A stretch of DNA of 41,745 bases from Nitrospirota bacterium (GCA_035516965.1 DATIZR010000028.1:1-41745); one strand, 5' to 3'. Positions 25,277-33,883 are shown, numbered from the stretch's first letter. The notes: generated by a model from the letters alone, not told the origin. Program-made: numbers and translations.

Positions 25277-26974
25277 ATGACATTCATCATGCAACCCACC
25301 GAACGTCCCTGGACCAGGTTTTACGAAGCAGGTGTCGCGTCGAGCCTGACCTATCCCCGTATAACGCTTGGCGGTGCCCTTTCGGAGACCGCGCGGAAAT
25401 TCCCCGACCAGACAGCGCTCCTCTTCTACGGCAGGAAGCTTTCCTATGCGGAACTCGACCGGCTTGCGAACCGCTTCGCCCGCGCGCTGGCGCGCCTTGG
25501 CGTGAAAAAAGGCGACCGGGTAGCGCTCATGCTTCCGAACACGCCGCACATGGTCATCGCCTATTATGGCACGCTCAGGACCGGCGCCGTCGCCGTGCCG
25601 ACCAACCCGCTCTATCACGAGCATGAACTCGAGGTGCAGCTCCGGGACAGCGGCGCTGAGACGCTCGTCGCGCTCGATCTGTTCTACCCGGTCATCTCCC
25701 ATGCCCTGCCTCGGACGCCGGTCAAACAGCTGCTCCTGGGCAGTGTGAAGGATTTCCTCCCCTTTCCGAAAAACCTTCTGTACCCGATCAAGGCACGGTT
25801 GGACAAACAATGGGTCAGCGTCAGGCGGGCTGGAGGGGTCCTCGATTTTGTCGGGACAATGCAGCGCGAGCCTGATACGCCGTTCGAGGCCGACGTGCAA
25901 CATGACGATGTCGCGCTGCTGCAGTACACCGGCGGCACAACAGGTATCCCCAAGGGCACGATCCTGACGCACCGTAACCTGATCGTGAACGCAGTCCAGA
26001 GCAGGGCATGGCTCACGCTCCGCGACGAGGAGAAGACCGCCATTCTTGCCGTGATCCCCTTCTTTCATGTCTATGGCATGACCACGGCGATGAACCTGGG
26101 CGTGCTGATCGGCGCAGAACTGATACTCCTGCCCAAGTTCCATACGAAAGAGGTCATCCGGGTCATCGAGAAGGAGCGCCCGAAGATATTCCCCGGGATC
26201 CAGGCCATGTATCTTGCGATCGGCCATTATCCCGGCATCGAGAAGCACGACCTGTCGTCCCTCAAGGTCGCCATTAGCGGCGCGGGGCCGCTCATGCGCG
26301 AAGTACAGGAGCGGTTCGAACAGGTCACCGGAGGCAGGATCATCGAAGGCTATGGGCTGTCCGAGGCCTCTCCCGTGACCCATGCCAACCCGCTCTTTGG
26401 CAGCAGGAAGGTCGGCAGCATCGGACTCCCCTGGCCGGACACGGATGCGCGCATCGTGGACCTGGAGACCGGAGTGAAAAACCTGCAACCGGGAGAGGTT
26501 GGTGAACTGGTGGTCAGAGGCCCGCAGGTGATGCAGGGTTACTGGAACAAGCCGGAAGAAACGGCACAGGCCCTGCGCAACGGCTGGCTCCACACCGGCG
26601 ACATCGCCAGGATGGACGAGGACGGTTACTTCTACATCGTCGACCGGATCAAGGACATGATCAAGACCGTGGGTGAGAATGTCTATCCCCGCGAGGTGGA
26701 GGAGGTCCTGTATACGTACCCGAAGGTGAAGGAAGCAGTCGTGATCGGCGTCCCGCAGGAGTTCCTGGGCGAGGAGATCAAGGCATTCATCGTGCTCAAG
26801 GACGGCGTGACCGCGAATGCCGAGGAGATCATCGCATACTGCCGGGAGCAGCTTTCGAAGTTCAAGGTGCCGAAAGAGGTCGAGTTCCGGAAGGAGCTTC
26901 CGAAGACGCTCGTGGGCAAGGTCCTGAGACGGGTGCTCAAGGACCAGGAACTGAAGAAAATAGAAAAGGCATAG
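25277..26974 (+). CDS. fadD: Long-chain fatty acid--CoA ligase
   Basis: A 565-residue acyl-adenylate-forming enzyme that activates fatty acids to acyl-CoA with ATP, probably at the inner membrane face. The P-loop-like 'YTGGTTGIPKGTILTHRN' begins at residue 217. The A5 motif is 'GYGLSEASPVTH', and the hinge and A8 region is 'TGDIARMDEDGYFYIVDRIKDMI'. The C-terminal catalytic Lys is in 'LPKTLVGKVLRRVL'. The ATG at 25277 is chosen because GGAGGAGGTG lies 5 bases upstream; the frame is open 15 codons earlier but without an SD. It begins a run of fatty-acid genes (thiolase, fadJ), so beta-oxidation of medium or long chains is its likely role. Aryl or branched acids cannot be excluded. Confidence 0.92.
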   Translation: MTFIMQPTERPWTRFYEAGVASSLTYPRITLGGALSETARKFPDQTALLFYGRKLSYAELDRLANRFARALARLGVKKGDRVALMLPNTPHMVIAYYGTLRTGAVAVPTNPLYHEHELEVQLRDSGAETLVALDLFYPVISHALPRTPVKQLLLGSVKDFLPFPKNLLYPIKARLDKQWVSVRRAGGVLDFVGTMQREPDTPFEADVQHDDVALLQYTGGTTGIPKGTILTHRNLIVNAVQSRAWLTLRDEEKTAILAVIPFFHVYGMTTAMNLGVLIGAELILLPKFHTKEVIRVIEKERPKIFPGIQAMYLAIGHYPGIEKHDLSSLKVAISGAGPLMREVQERFEQVTGGRIIEGYGLSEASPVTHANPLFGSRKVGSIGLPWPDTDARIVDLETGVKNLQPGEVGELVVRGPQVMQGYWNKPEETAQALRNGWLHTGDIARMDEDGYFYIVDRIKDMIKTVGENVYPREVEEVLYTYPKVKEAVVIGVPQEFLGEEIKAFIVLKDGVTANAEEIIAYCREQLSKFKVPKEVEFRKELPKTLVGKVLRRVLKDQELKKIEKA

Positions 26975-26976
26975 CA

Positions 26977-27083
26977 CGGGGGACGCGGATATCCGCAGAG
27001 AGAGGCTGATCAGAGGAAAGGTGCAGTGAACCGGCTTTGGGATTGTTCGATCGGCGCTCGTCTGTGTTCATCCGCGTCCCCCG
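26977..27083. repeat. 14-bp inverted repeat in the fadD-thiolase spacer
   Basis: CGGGGGACGCGGAT (26977-26990) and its exact reverse complement ATCCGCGTCCCCCG (27070-27083) flank an 79-base interval. The right arm is preceded by CTGTGTTC, so it belongs to the same 'tgttcatccgtg' family as the glyQ-glyS spacer. The element fills nearly the whole spacer. Confidence 0.65.
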
Positions 27084-27101
27084 CTCGAGCTTGAGGTCAA
27101 C

Positions 27102-28385
27102 ATGAAAGAAGTGGTCATCATAGACGGTTTCCGCACCCCTTACGCCAAGGCCGGCACGGCATTCAAGGATGTCCACCCGGTCGACCTGGGAGCAGCAGTT
27201 GCGAAGGAGGTTATAGCCAGGACCGGCATCGACTCTGCGCTGATCGACGAGGTGATCGTCGGGAATGCCGGCATGCCCGCCGACGCTGCGAACATAGCCC
27301 GCGTCATCGCGCTCCGCGCCGGCATCCCCGAACGGACCCCCGCCTACAGCGTCCAGCGGAACTGCGCTTCCGGGATGCAGGCCGTGGCAAGCGCGTACGC
27401 CCAGATCCTGGCCGGCATGAGCGGGATCGTGCTGGCAGGCGGCGTGGAATCCATGTCTTCCTACGATTATTACATGTCCCGCAGGCTCCGGGACGCGATC
27501 ACCGCCGTGCGGCGCGGCAGGACGGCGGGCTCGCGGATCAAGGCAGTCCTCTCCCTCAGGCCGAAGGATTTTCTGCCGGTCATAGGCCTCATCCAGGGGT
27601 TGACCGACCCGATCTCCGGGCTGATCATGGGTGAGACCGCGGAAGTCCTCGTCCGCGACTTCGGCATCACGCGCACGGAGCAGGATGAGTATGCCCTCAC
27701 GAGCCATCAGCGGTGGACGGCCGCGAACGCCGCGGGGAAATTCAGGAACGAGGTGGTCCCGTTCTACGTGCCGCCGAAATTCGAAGCGGTTGAGGAGGAC
27801 ATCGGCCCGCGAAAGAACCAGACCCGGGAGGCGCTCGCGAAGCTGCCCCCCTACTTCGACAAGCGGACCGGGACCGTCACGGCGGGCAATTCATCGCCGA
27901 TCACCGACGGCGCGGCAGCGGCGATCGTCATGATCGCCGACAGGGCGGCAGCGCTGGGATACAGGCCCCTCGGTCATATCAGGGCCGTGGCGTTCGCGGG
28001 CTTCGACCCTTCGCGCATGGGCATCAGCCCGCTCTATGCCACGCACAAGGTGTTGAAGCTCGCCGGAATGACCATGAAGGACATCGAGCTGATCGAACTG
28101 AACGAGGCCTTCGCCGCGCAGGTGATCGCTGTCGAGCGGGCGGCCGTGTCGCGGGAGTATTTCGCACGCCATCTGCCGGGCGAAGAGCCGATCGGCGAGT
28201 TCCGCCGCGACATCATGAACGTGAACGGCGGCGCCATCGCGGTAGGGCATCCGGTGGGCTCGTCGGGGCTCAGGATCATCATCACGCTCCTCAAGGAGAT
28301 GGAGCGCCGGGGCCTCGGGACCGGCCTTGCCACACTCTGCATCGGCGGCGGCCAGGGCGGAGCCATGATCTTGGAGAGAAAGTAA
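27102..28385 (+). CDS. fadA: Acetyl-CoA acyltransferase (thiolase)
   Basis: A 427-residue thiolase that cleaves 3-ketoacyl-CoA with CoA to acetyl-CoA and a shortened acyl-CoA, the last beta-oxidation step. The acylated Cys88 is in 'QRNCASGMQA'. The C-terminal motifs are 'NEAFAAQ', 'NVNGGAIAVGHPVGSSG' and the second catalytic Cys in 'LCIGGGQGGA'. The middle loop 'DPISGLIMGETAEVL' is typical of degradative thiolases. The start ATG at 27102 has GAGG a few bases upstream. It could alternatively be an acetyl-CoA acetyltransferase, but placement between fadD and fadJ favours the degradative role (FadA/FadI type). Confidence 0.93.
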   Translation: MKEVVIIDGFRTPYAKAGTAFKDVHPVDLGAAVAKEVIARTGIDSALIDEVIVGNAGMPADAANIARVIALRAGIPERTPAYSVQRNCASGMQAVASAYAQILAGMSGIVLAGGVESMSSYDYYMSRRLRDAITAVRRGRTAGSRIKAVLSLRPKDFLPVIGLIQGLTDPISGLIMGETAEVLVRDFGITRTEQDEYALTSHQRWTAANAAGKFRNEVVPFYVPPKFEAVEEDIGPRKNQTREALAKLPPYFDKRTGTVTAGNSSPITDGAAAAIVMIADRAAALGYRPLGHIRAVAFAGFDPSRMGISPLYATHKVLKLAGMTMKDIELIELNEAFAAQVIAVERAAVSREYFARHLPGEEPIGEFRRDIMNVNGGAIAVGHPVGSSGLRIIITLLKEMERRGLGTGLATLCIGGGQGGAMILERK

Positions 28386-28409
28386 GTGCAAACCGAGAAC
28401 GGAATCCAA

Positions 28410-28486
28410 CCGCGAAGCCGCCAAGAATGCGAAGGAAATCTAAGATGCTTTTATTCCCCTTCTTGGCGACCTTCCCGCCTTCGCGG
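28410..28486. repeat. Hyphenated inverted repeat in the thiolase-fadJ spacer
   Basis: CCGCGAAG (28410-28417) and CGCCAAGAA (28419-28427) pair with TTCTTGGCG (28460-28468) and CTTCGCGG (28479-28486). This is a second dispersed family ('cgccaagaacgcgaagg'), distinct from the one in the glyQ-glyS spacer. Confidence 0.6.
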
Positions 28487-28534
28487 GGAGGCTTCGGGGT
28501 TCAATGTTTGTATGATATATAAGGAATAGGGTAC

Positions 28535-30670
28535 ATGTCAGCCTTCAGCTATGAAATAGACAAAGACGGCATCGCGGTGCTCTCGTTCGACCTTCCCGGC
28601 GAAAAAGTGAATAAGCTGATGATGGCGGTCATGGACGAACTGGACCGGCTGCTCGATGAGCTCGCGCACAAGGACGGGGTCCGGGCCATGGTTATCCGGA
28701 GCGGCAAGGACGGGCACTTTATCGTCGGCGCCGACATCGCCGAGATCAGGGACATCAGGGATAGCGCGTCAGGCGAAGAACTCGCCCGGAGAGGCCAGGC
28801 GGTGTTCGCGAAGCTCGAAGCCCTGACCTTTCCGACCGTTGCCGCGGTGCACGGCCCCTGCATGGGCGGCGGACTGGAGCTCGCCCTCGCCTGCACGTAC
28901 CGGGTCATCAGCAATGACCAGAGAACCGCCCTCGCCCTTCCCGAAGTGAAGCTCGGCATCATCCCCGGCTTCGGCGGGACGCAGCGGCTGCCGAGGCTGG
29001 TCGGGATCGCGAATGCCCTCGACATGATCCTGACGGGCAAGCCAACGCACGCACGGAAGGCAAGGCAGATCGGGCTTGCCGACGAGGTGACCTATAAGGA
29101 GATGCTGCTGGAGCGCTCGCTCTCCCTGGCACGGAAGGCTATGGGCTTGCCGAGGCCGTCTGGAGTACGGTCAAGGCAACGGATGTTCGCCGGATTAACT
29201 GAAGGAAATCCCCTGACAAGGGCCATCATCTTCCGGACCGCCGAGAAGAACGTTCTCGCTGAGACGCGGGGCAACTACCCCGCCCCGCTCGCAGCGCTCG
29301 ACGCCGTCCGATACGGATTCTCGCATACGCGGGAAGAAGGCTACCGCCATGAAGCCGAACTGCTCGGCAGGCTGGCCCCGACCGGGGTCTCGAAAAACCT
29401 GATCTCCGTCTTTTACCTGAACGAACTGCTCAAGAAGGATCACCATCCCGTCCTTCCGGACATCACCCATGCGGTCGTCATCGGCGCGGGTGTGATGGGC
29501 GGCGGCATCGCCCAACTCCTCGCGGAAAAAGGGCTCTCCGTCCGGATGAAGGATATTGATACCCGGGCGCTCGCGGCGGGGTTCAGGGAGGCCTGGGGGA
29601 TATTCGGAAAACGCCGGGACAAGGGGATATTGACGCCGATCCAGGCACGGGACGGTTTCGACCGCATCACGGCCACGATCGATTATACGGGGTTCCGGAA
29701 CGCCGGGATCGCGATCGAGGCTGTCGTCGAGAACATGGACGTCAAGAAAGCGGTGCTCCGCGAACTTGAAGCTGCTGCGGGCGAGTCCCTGATATATGCT
29801 TCGAACACCTCTTCTCTCGCCATCTCCGAGCTTGCCACGGCATCGAGTCATCCGGACAGGGTCGTGGGCATGCACTTCTTCAACCCCGTCGAAAAAATGC
29901 CCCTCGTCGAGATCGTTCGCGGCAGACAGACTTCCGACGAGACCATCAGTGCGATCGCAACGCTCTCCCGGCGGCTCGGCAAGCTGCCCGTGATCTTGAA
30001 CGACGGCCCGGGCTTCCTGGTGAACCGCATCCTGATGCCTTACCTCGGCGAAGCAGTCGTCATGCTGGAGCAGGGCGGCAGGATCGAAGAGATCGATGGC
30101 GCGCTCCTGCGGTTCGGCATGCCCATGGGCGCTTTTATCCTGCTCGACGAGATCGGGATCGATATCGCTTACAAGGTCTCCGAGATCCTGCACCAGGGGT
30201 TGGGCGAGCGGGCAAAGCCATCGGGCCTTCTGGCGCGGTTATATAAGGAAGGCCGTCTCGGAAAGAAGAGCGGCAGGGGATTTTATCAGTACCGGGGCGG
30301 TAAACGCGGGAACCCTGACGGCTCCCTTTCGGGCGGGCTCCCGGGTCCGTCTGAGATCGGCACGATCGGGCCCGAAGATATCGTTGACCGGGCAGTCCTG
30401 CTCATGGTAAAAGAAGCTGTCCTCTGCCTCGAAGATAGGATCATCAGCCGCCCCAATCTGCTCGACGCCGCGCTCGTCTTCGGGATCGGCTTCCCGCCGT
30501 TCCGGGGAGGGCTGCTCAGGTATGCGGATACGCTCGGTGCGGCGAACATTGTGTCTAAACTCGAGGGATTCGTCAACCGGTTCGGCGAGCGTTTCATTCC
30601 GCCGGCATCTCTCCGGGAAATGGCAAAGACCGGGCAGGGATTTTATTCCAACGAACGGAGCCCCGCCTGA
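28535..30670 (+). CDS. fadJ: Fused enoyl-CoA hydratase / 3-hydroxyacyl-CoA dehydrogenase
   Basis: A 711-residue multifunctional beta-oxidation enzyme, the alpha subunit of the trifunctional complex with the adjacent thiolase. The N-terminal crotonase domain (about 1-190) has the two catalytic glutamates E115 ('CMGGGLELALAC') and E137 ('LPEVKLGIIPGFGGTQRLPR'). The NAD-binding 3-hydroxyacyl-CoA dehydrogenase follows with 'VVIGAGVMGGGIAQLLAEKG' at about 311-330, 'YASNTSSLAISELA' and the catalytic His near 447 in 'GMHFFNPVEKMPLVEIVRG'. The C-terminal helical domains include 'LNDGPGFLVNRILMPYLGEA' and 'GIGFPPFRGGLLRYAD'. The SD AAGGAATAGGG precedes the ATG. There is no acyl-CoA dehydrogenase in the set, so that step must be encoded elsewhere. 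Confidence 0.95.
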   Translation: MSAFSYEIDKDGIAVLSFDLPGEKVNKLMMAVMDELDRLLDELAHKDGVRAMVIRSGKDGHFIVGADIAEIRDIRDSASGEELARRGQAVFAKLEALTFPTVAAVHGPCMGGGLELALACTYRVISNDQRTALALPEVKLGIIPGFGGTQRLPRLVGIANALDMILTGKPTHARKARQIGLADEVTYKEMLLERSLSLARKAMGLPRPSGVRSRQRMFAGLTEGNPLTRAIIFRTAEKNVLAETRGNYPAPLAALDAVRYGFSHTREEGYRHEAELLGRLAPTGVSKNLISVFYLNELLKKDHHPVLPDITHAVVIGAGVMGGGIAQLLAEKGLSVRMKDIDTRALAAGFREAWGIFGKRRDKGILTPIQARDGFDRITATIDYTGFRNAGIAIEAVVENMDVKKAVLRELEAAAGESLIYASNTSSLAISELATASSHPDRVVGMHFFNPVEKMPLVEIVRGRQTSDETISAIATLSRRLGKLPVILNDGPGFLVNRILMPYLGEAVVMLEQGGRIEEIDGALLRFGMPMGAFILLDEIGIDIAYKVSEILHQGLGERAKPSGLLARLYKEGRLGKKSGRGFYQYRGGKRGNPDGSLSGGLPGPSEIGTIGPEDIVDRAVLLMVKEAVLCLEDRIISRPNLLDAALVFGIGFPPFRGGLLRYADTLGAANIVSKLEGFVNRFGERFIPPASLREMAKTGQGFYSNERSPA

Positions 30671-30678
30671 ACAAGACC

Positions 30679-32028
30679 ATGACCATGCTCCAGAGAACCC
30701 GCCATGCCGCGCGTGCGGCGCTCCTGATCCTTACGCTCTTGTCCCTCTCCCTGATTGCGGGCTGCGACTATGTCGGTTTCTATTCGCGCCAGACGGCCTG
30801 GCGTGCCATGTACGAGAACCAGCCGCGCATGTCCTTCATCCAGCGCTTTGCCCCCGGCGATTCGATCCTCGTGAGCGGCAGTATTGCAAACGTGGAAGAG
30901 TGGCGAGGCCCGCTCCTGCTTGCTGCGGTCAGCAGCCAGTACCGGGAGAACGAGATCGTGGCGCTCACCACGGTCCGCAATCCCCGGGACGGATATACCC
31001 TGTTCCTGCCCAAGGGGGATTACGCGCTCTTCCTGTTCGCCGACCTGAACGGGAACGGGCTGTTCGAACGCAATGAACTCGTGGGCCAGGCTTCGGTCAT
31101 CGTGGATTCGGCCGGCAGCAGGGCCGACGGCGTGCTCACACCCCCCCCGATCGTTGTGGACTATACCCAGCCGGGGAAGACCGTCTTCCGCATGCGCGTC
31201 CGAGTGCAGGCCGCGAGCTACGTCTATCCCTCCCTGGATGATGACTTCTTCGACCCCCGTTTCGGGAACGAAGGGCTCTACAACCCCGCGTCGCTCATGG
31301 CGCATACGCAAGGGTTCCTGTTCGGCCTCGAAGACTATGACGTGAATAAAACCACGGTCCTCTTCGTGCACGGCATCGGGGGAACGCCCCGCGACTGGAA
31401 GTTCTATGCGGAAGGCCTGGACCGGCGCCGGTTCCAGCCCTTTTTTTTGTACTATCCTTCGGGCATGCCTCTGGACAAGATCAGTTCCCTGCTCGCGCAG
31501 GTGATCTCGTCCCTCGACAGGAGCAGCCGGAAAAGCAGCCACCGGATCGTGCTTGCGGCGCACAGCATGGGCGGTCTCATAGCGCTCTCGGCCATCCAGA
31601 AGCTTGCCGCGGAGGGGCTGCCCTCTTCCCTCGCGCTGTATTGTTCCCTCTCGACCCCCTACGACGGGAGCGAATCGGCGCGGAAAGGCGTGGAGACCGC
31701 CCCGCTCGTGGTTCCCGTATGGCAGGACATAGCCATGGGCAGCGAGTTCCTGAAAAAACAGCAGTCACAGCCCTTTCCCCAGCACCTCCCGTTCTACCTG
31801 TTCTTCACTTATAATGATCCGTCCGCGTTCAAGCTCGGGGAGAGCGGCGACGGGTCGGTCACACTCCGGTCCCAGCTCACCCCGGCCATGCAGGGCGCGG
31901 CAACCAAAATAATGGGATTTAATGAAAGCCACGAAGGTTTGCTGAACAGCAAGGCCGGGCGCGACGCATTTCTGCAGCTGTTGGACAGAGTGCCCCTCCC
32001 GGAAACCGGGACCGGCACGCATCAGTAA
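30679..32028 (+). CDS. Lipoprotein alpha/beta hydrolase (esterase/lipase-like)
   Basis: A 449-residue predicted lipoprotein. Residues 1-28 are a lipoprotein signal ending LIAG|C29. The N-terminal part (about 30-215) is beta-rich with an acidic 'FADLNGNGLFERNE' loop that could bind calcium, and has no family I can name. The C-terminal part is an alpha/beta hydrolase: 'TTVLFVHGIGGTPRDWKFY' (oxyanion strand), nucleophile Ser296 in 'AAHSMGG', and likely acid and His near 'GDGSVTLRSQL' and 'NESHEGLL'. This order resembles PGAP1-like and lipase families. It starts 8 bases after fadJ, so it is cotranscribed. Release of fatty acids for the adjacent beta-oxidation enzymes is plausible inference. The ATG at 30679 or 30685 could be used. 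Confidence 0.85.
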   Translation: MTMLQRTRHAARAALLILTLLSLSLIAGCDYVGFYSRQTAWRAMYENQPRMSFIQRFAPGDSILVSGSIANVEEWRGPLLLAAVSSQYRENEIVALTTVRNPRDGYTLFLPKGDYALFLFADLNGNGLFERNELVGQASVIVDSAGSRADGVLTPPPIVVDYTQPGKTVFRMRVRVQAASYVYPSLDDDFFDPRFGNEGLYNPASLMAHTQGFLFGLEDYDVNKTTVLFVHGIGGTPRDWKFYAEGLDRRRFQPFFLYYPSGMPLDKISSLLAQVISSLDRSSRKSSHRIVLAAHSMGGLIALSAIQKLAAEGLPSSLALYCSLSTPYDGSESARKGVETAPLVVPVWQDIAMGSEFLKKQQSQPFPQHLPFYLFFTYNDPSAFKLGESGDGSVTLRSQLTPAMQGAATKIMGFNESHEGLLNSKAGRDAFLQLLDRVPLPETGTGTHQ

Positions 32029-32220
32029 TTCCTGCGAGGGGACTTGATTTCCCGCGATGAAAGGCAGCAGCCTGACGCCGCACGCAGTCATGAGTGTATT
32101 CTTTTGGGTGAACGGTTATTGCGAACGGATTGAGGGGGAGGGGGAATGTCTGGCGCGGGATGGAATGACAGGGATGGCAGCTGTCGCAAAGTCTCCGGCA
32201 CGGGTGAGCAGCCATGATAC
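32029..32220. other. Convergent intergenic region
   Basis: 192 bases between the lipoprotein gene and the TPR gene. I see no convincing terminator hairpin, repeat or small gene. Confidence 0.45.
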
Positions 32221-32808
32221 CTACGAAGCGCTCTTTTTCCTCCGGATCATCTGCACGGCCTTGCCCCCGTCCCGTTTGAGCCAGAACACACAGAAGACCG
32301 CCGAGGCGATCACGACGGTGGCAAGGGCATTGTCCCCTCGCTTGATCATCATCGAGGCGCCGGCGATCATGATGACCATGAACCCGAGCGGTATGAAGAC
32401 CCTCGACAAGACCTCCCGGAGCAGCTGCATTTTCCTGAAGCACGTCCTTGCCTCTTCCTTCCTGCCCATTTTCTCATAGAGGTTTCCCAGATTGAACCAC
32501 AGCTGATTGTTCTGGCTGTCGTGTTTCGCGGTGCGTTCGTAATATGCGATAGCCCGCCGGGGGTCGATCTCTTCGAGCTGCGAGGCCAGGCGGAACCAGA
32601 GCGTGAACCGGTTCCCCGACTTGGCGTAATGCTCCTCTGCCTGGCCGGCCCTGCCCGTTTCCTCGAGAATGACCGCCTTCAGGAACTGGCCCCGCTCGAA
32701 ATCGGGGTGGGCCGCGAGCAGTTCATCGACGGCTTTCTCGGCTGCAGGATATTCTTTCTTCTCGTAATAGGCGATGGTCAGTTGGAACTGCTTGGCGATG
32801 GCCTGCAT
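32221..32808 (-). CDS. TPR-repeat protein with two C-terminal membrane segments
   Basis: A 195-residue protein. The ATG at 32808 has CAGGAGGG 5-6 bases upstream. TPR-like helical pairs cover about residues 6-127, including 'IAYYEKKEYPAAEKAVDELLAAHPDF' and 'QLWFNLGNLYEKMGRKEEARTCFRKM'. Two hydrophobic segments follow at about 134-154 and 160-177, with a short basic tail (RRKKSAS). The TPR domain would face the cytoplasm if the two segments form a hairpin in the inner membrane. It is probably a scaffold for protein interactions; I do not recognise a specific family. It has its own likely promoter and no operon partner. Confidence 0.85.
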   Translation of the reverse strand: MQAIAKQFQLTIAYYEKKEYPAAEKAVDELLAAHPDFERGQFLKAVILEETGRAGQAEEHYAKSGNRFTLWFRLASQLEEIDPRRAIAYYERTAKHDSQNNQLWFNLGNLYEKMGRKEEARTCFRKMQLLREVLSRVFIPLGFMVIMIAGASMMIKRGDNALATVVIASAVFCVFWLKRDGGKAVQMIRRKKSAS

Positions 32809-32856
32809 GGAGCCCTCCTGGCGCAATGTTGCACGGGCCGGCGTGCCCGCTGACTG

Positions 32857-32885
32857 AACATACAATAAGTTCCGGGAAAAGGCAA
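32857..32885 (-). promoter_or_regulatory. Possible promoter of the TPR gene
   Basis: On the minus strand TTGCCT (32880-32885) and TATGTT (32857-32862) are spaced by 17 bases, about 50 bases before the ATG. Each hexamer matches consensus at four of six positions. Confidence 0.35.
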
Positions 32886-32996
32886 GGAAAGAGACGGCAA
32901 AAAGAGACGGCAAAGACAAGGTGTTGGTACGATCGATCAGGGCAGTGAATCCCCCGGGGATTCTTCCGTCCGACCGGACGGCCGCTACACGGGCCT

Positions 32997-33770
32997 TCAG
33001 GACCCGCACGCGGTTGCGGGAAGATGGATGGAATCGGTGAAGACGTCCTTCGTTTCTTTCTGGTAGTAGGGGCACTTCTGTTCGCGGCATCCATGGGGGT
33101 GCTTTCCGCTGTGCCTGCAGACGAGCCCGGACCTTGAGACCGGGAGCACGATGCCGAAGCGGTCCGCGAAGATCGTGACCGCGGTGTCGAGAGCGGCGCG
33201 GACATAGGCCTTGCAGCAGCTCGGCCCCGTGAGGTCTGCGATGGCCCGGGAAACACTGATCACGGCGTCCATCACGATCCTCTGTTCCGCATCGGAGCCG
33301 CACCGGCTCTTGAGGAAGACCGAGAAGCAGGCGCCTATTGCCGGCGATATCCCGCAGATGCCGGTGAGCCCGCAGTAGCCGCCCACGGCCTGTTTCGCCG
33401 TCCTGGTGAAGATCTCCCTTATCTCCTCATCCGTGATCCTGGCATAGGGAGAATTCCTGAGGGCGGCGGACAGGGCGCCCGCGGCAATAAAGGCGTGCTC
33501 GCACCCCAGCATGGGAAGGGCGGGATGGTTCAGCATCAGCTCGGCGATCCTGACCGGGTCCTTTTCACGGGTGCTGAAGACGGCGTCCTCGATCATCTGC
33601 ATTGCATCCATGCTGTGGCAGGCATCGCAGATGAAATGTCCCTCGGGACATCTGATGTGGCCTTCCGATGTCTTCCGGCAATAGGTGCAGACAAGGGGCT
33701 CGCTCCTGTCGAGATACAGGAGCGTCGAGCCGCAGATCATGCAATTTTCTGTAGTCTGCTTCCGTTTCAT
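32997..33770 (-). CDS. DUF5714 Cys-rich protein
   Basis: A 257-residue cytoplasmic protein with 17 or so Cys. The N-terminus holds zinc-ribbon-like pairs: 'CMICGS' (10-15), 'CTYCRK', then 'CPEGHFICDACHSMDAM'. The body includes 'GCEHAFIAAG', 'GGYCGLTGICGISPAIGACFSVFLKSRCG' and 'GPSCCKAYV', and the end has 'CRHSGKHPHGCREQKCPYY'. This matches what is known as the DUF5714 family, found in archaea and bacteria, sometimes attached to radical SAM enzymes. The Cys spacing suggests metal or Fe-S binding. The function is unknown. The -10 box lies only 6 bases before the ATG at 33770 and no SD is visible, so the transcript is probably leaderless. It is divergent from the oxidase genes. Confidence 0.8.
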   Translation of the reverse strand: MKRKQTTENCMICGSTLLYLDRSEPLVCTYCRKTSEGHIRCPEGHFICDACHSMDAMQMIEDAVFSTREKDPVRIAELMLNHPALPMLGCEHAFIAAGALSAALRNSPYARITDEEIREIFTRTAKQAVGGYCGLTGICGISPAIGACFSVFLKSRCGSDAEQRIVMDAVISVSRAIADLTGPSCCKAYVRAALDTAVTIFADRFGIVLPVSRSGLVCRHSGKHPHGCREQKCPYYQKETKDVFTDSIHLPATACGS

Positions 33771-33776
33771 GGAGCC

Positions 33777-33805
33777 ATTATACCCATAACCATGTCAAGA
33801 GACAA
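33777..33805 (-). promoter_or_regulatory. Promoter giving a leaderless DUF5714 mRNA
   Basis: On the minus strand TTGTCT (33800-33805), 17 bases, then exact TATAAT (33777-33782). Only GGCTCC separates the -10 from the ATG, so transcription would begin at or next to the start codon. Confidence 0.65.
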
Positions 33806-33854
33806 GCCGGATCCCTGTTCGCAATGATTCTGTGGCTGTTTCTGTGGCTGTTGC

Positions 33855-33883
33855 TTGACATTTTCCCCTTTTACGCATATCTT
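33855..33883 (+). promoter_or_regulatory. Promoter of the SCO-cytochrome oxidase operon
   Basis: TTGACA (33855-33860), a 17-base spacer and TATCTT (33878-33883), about 62 bases before the SCO start. It points away from the DUF5714 promoter 50 bases upstream. Confidence 0.6.

Noticed and set aside
25223-26977. 584-codon open frame opposite fadD
   Set aside because: Antisense to an enzyme with all adenylation motifs; no independent support.
32966-32981. Short hairpin CCGTCC-GACC-GGACGG after the DUF5714 gene
   Set aside because: Only 6 bp and no T-run, so not convincing as a terminator.
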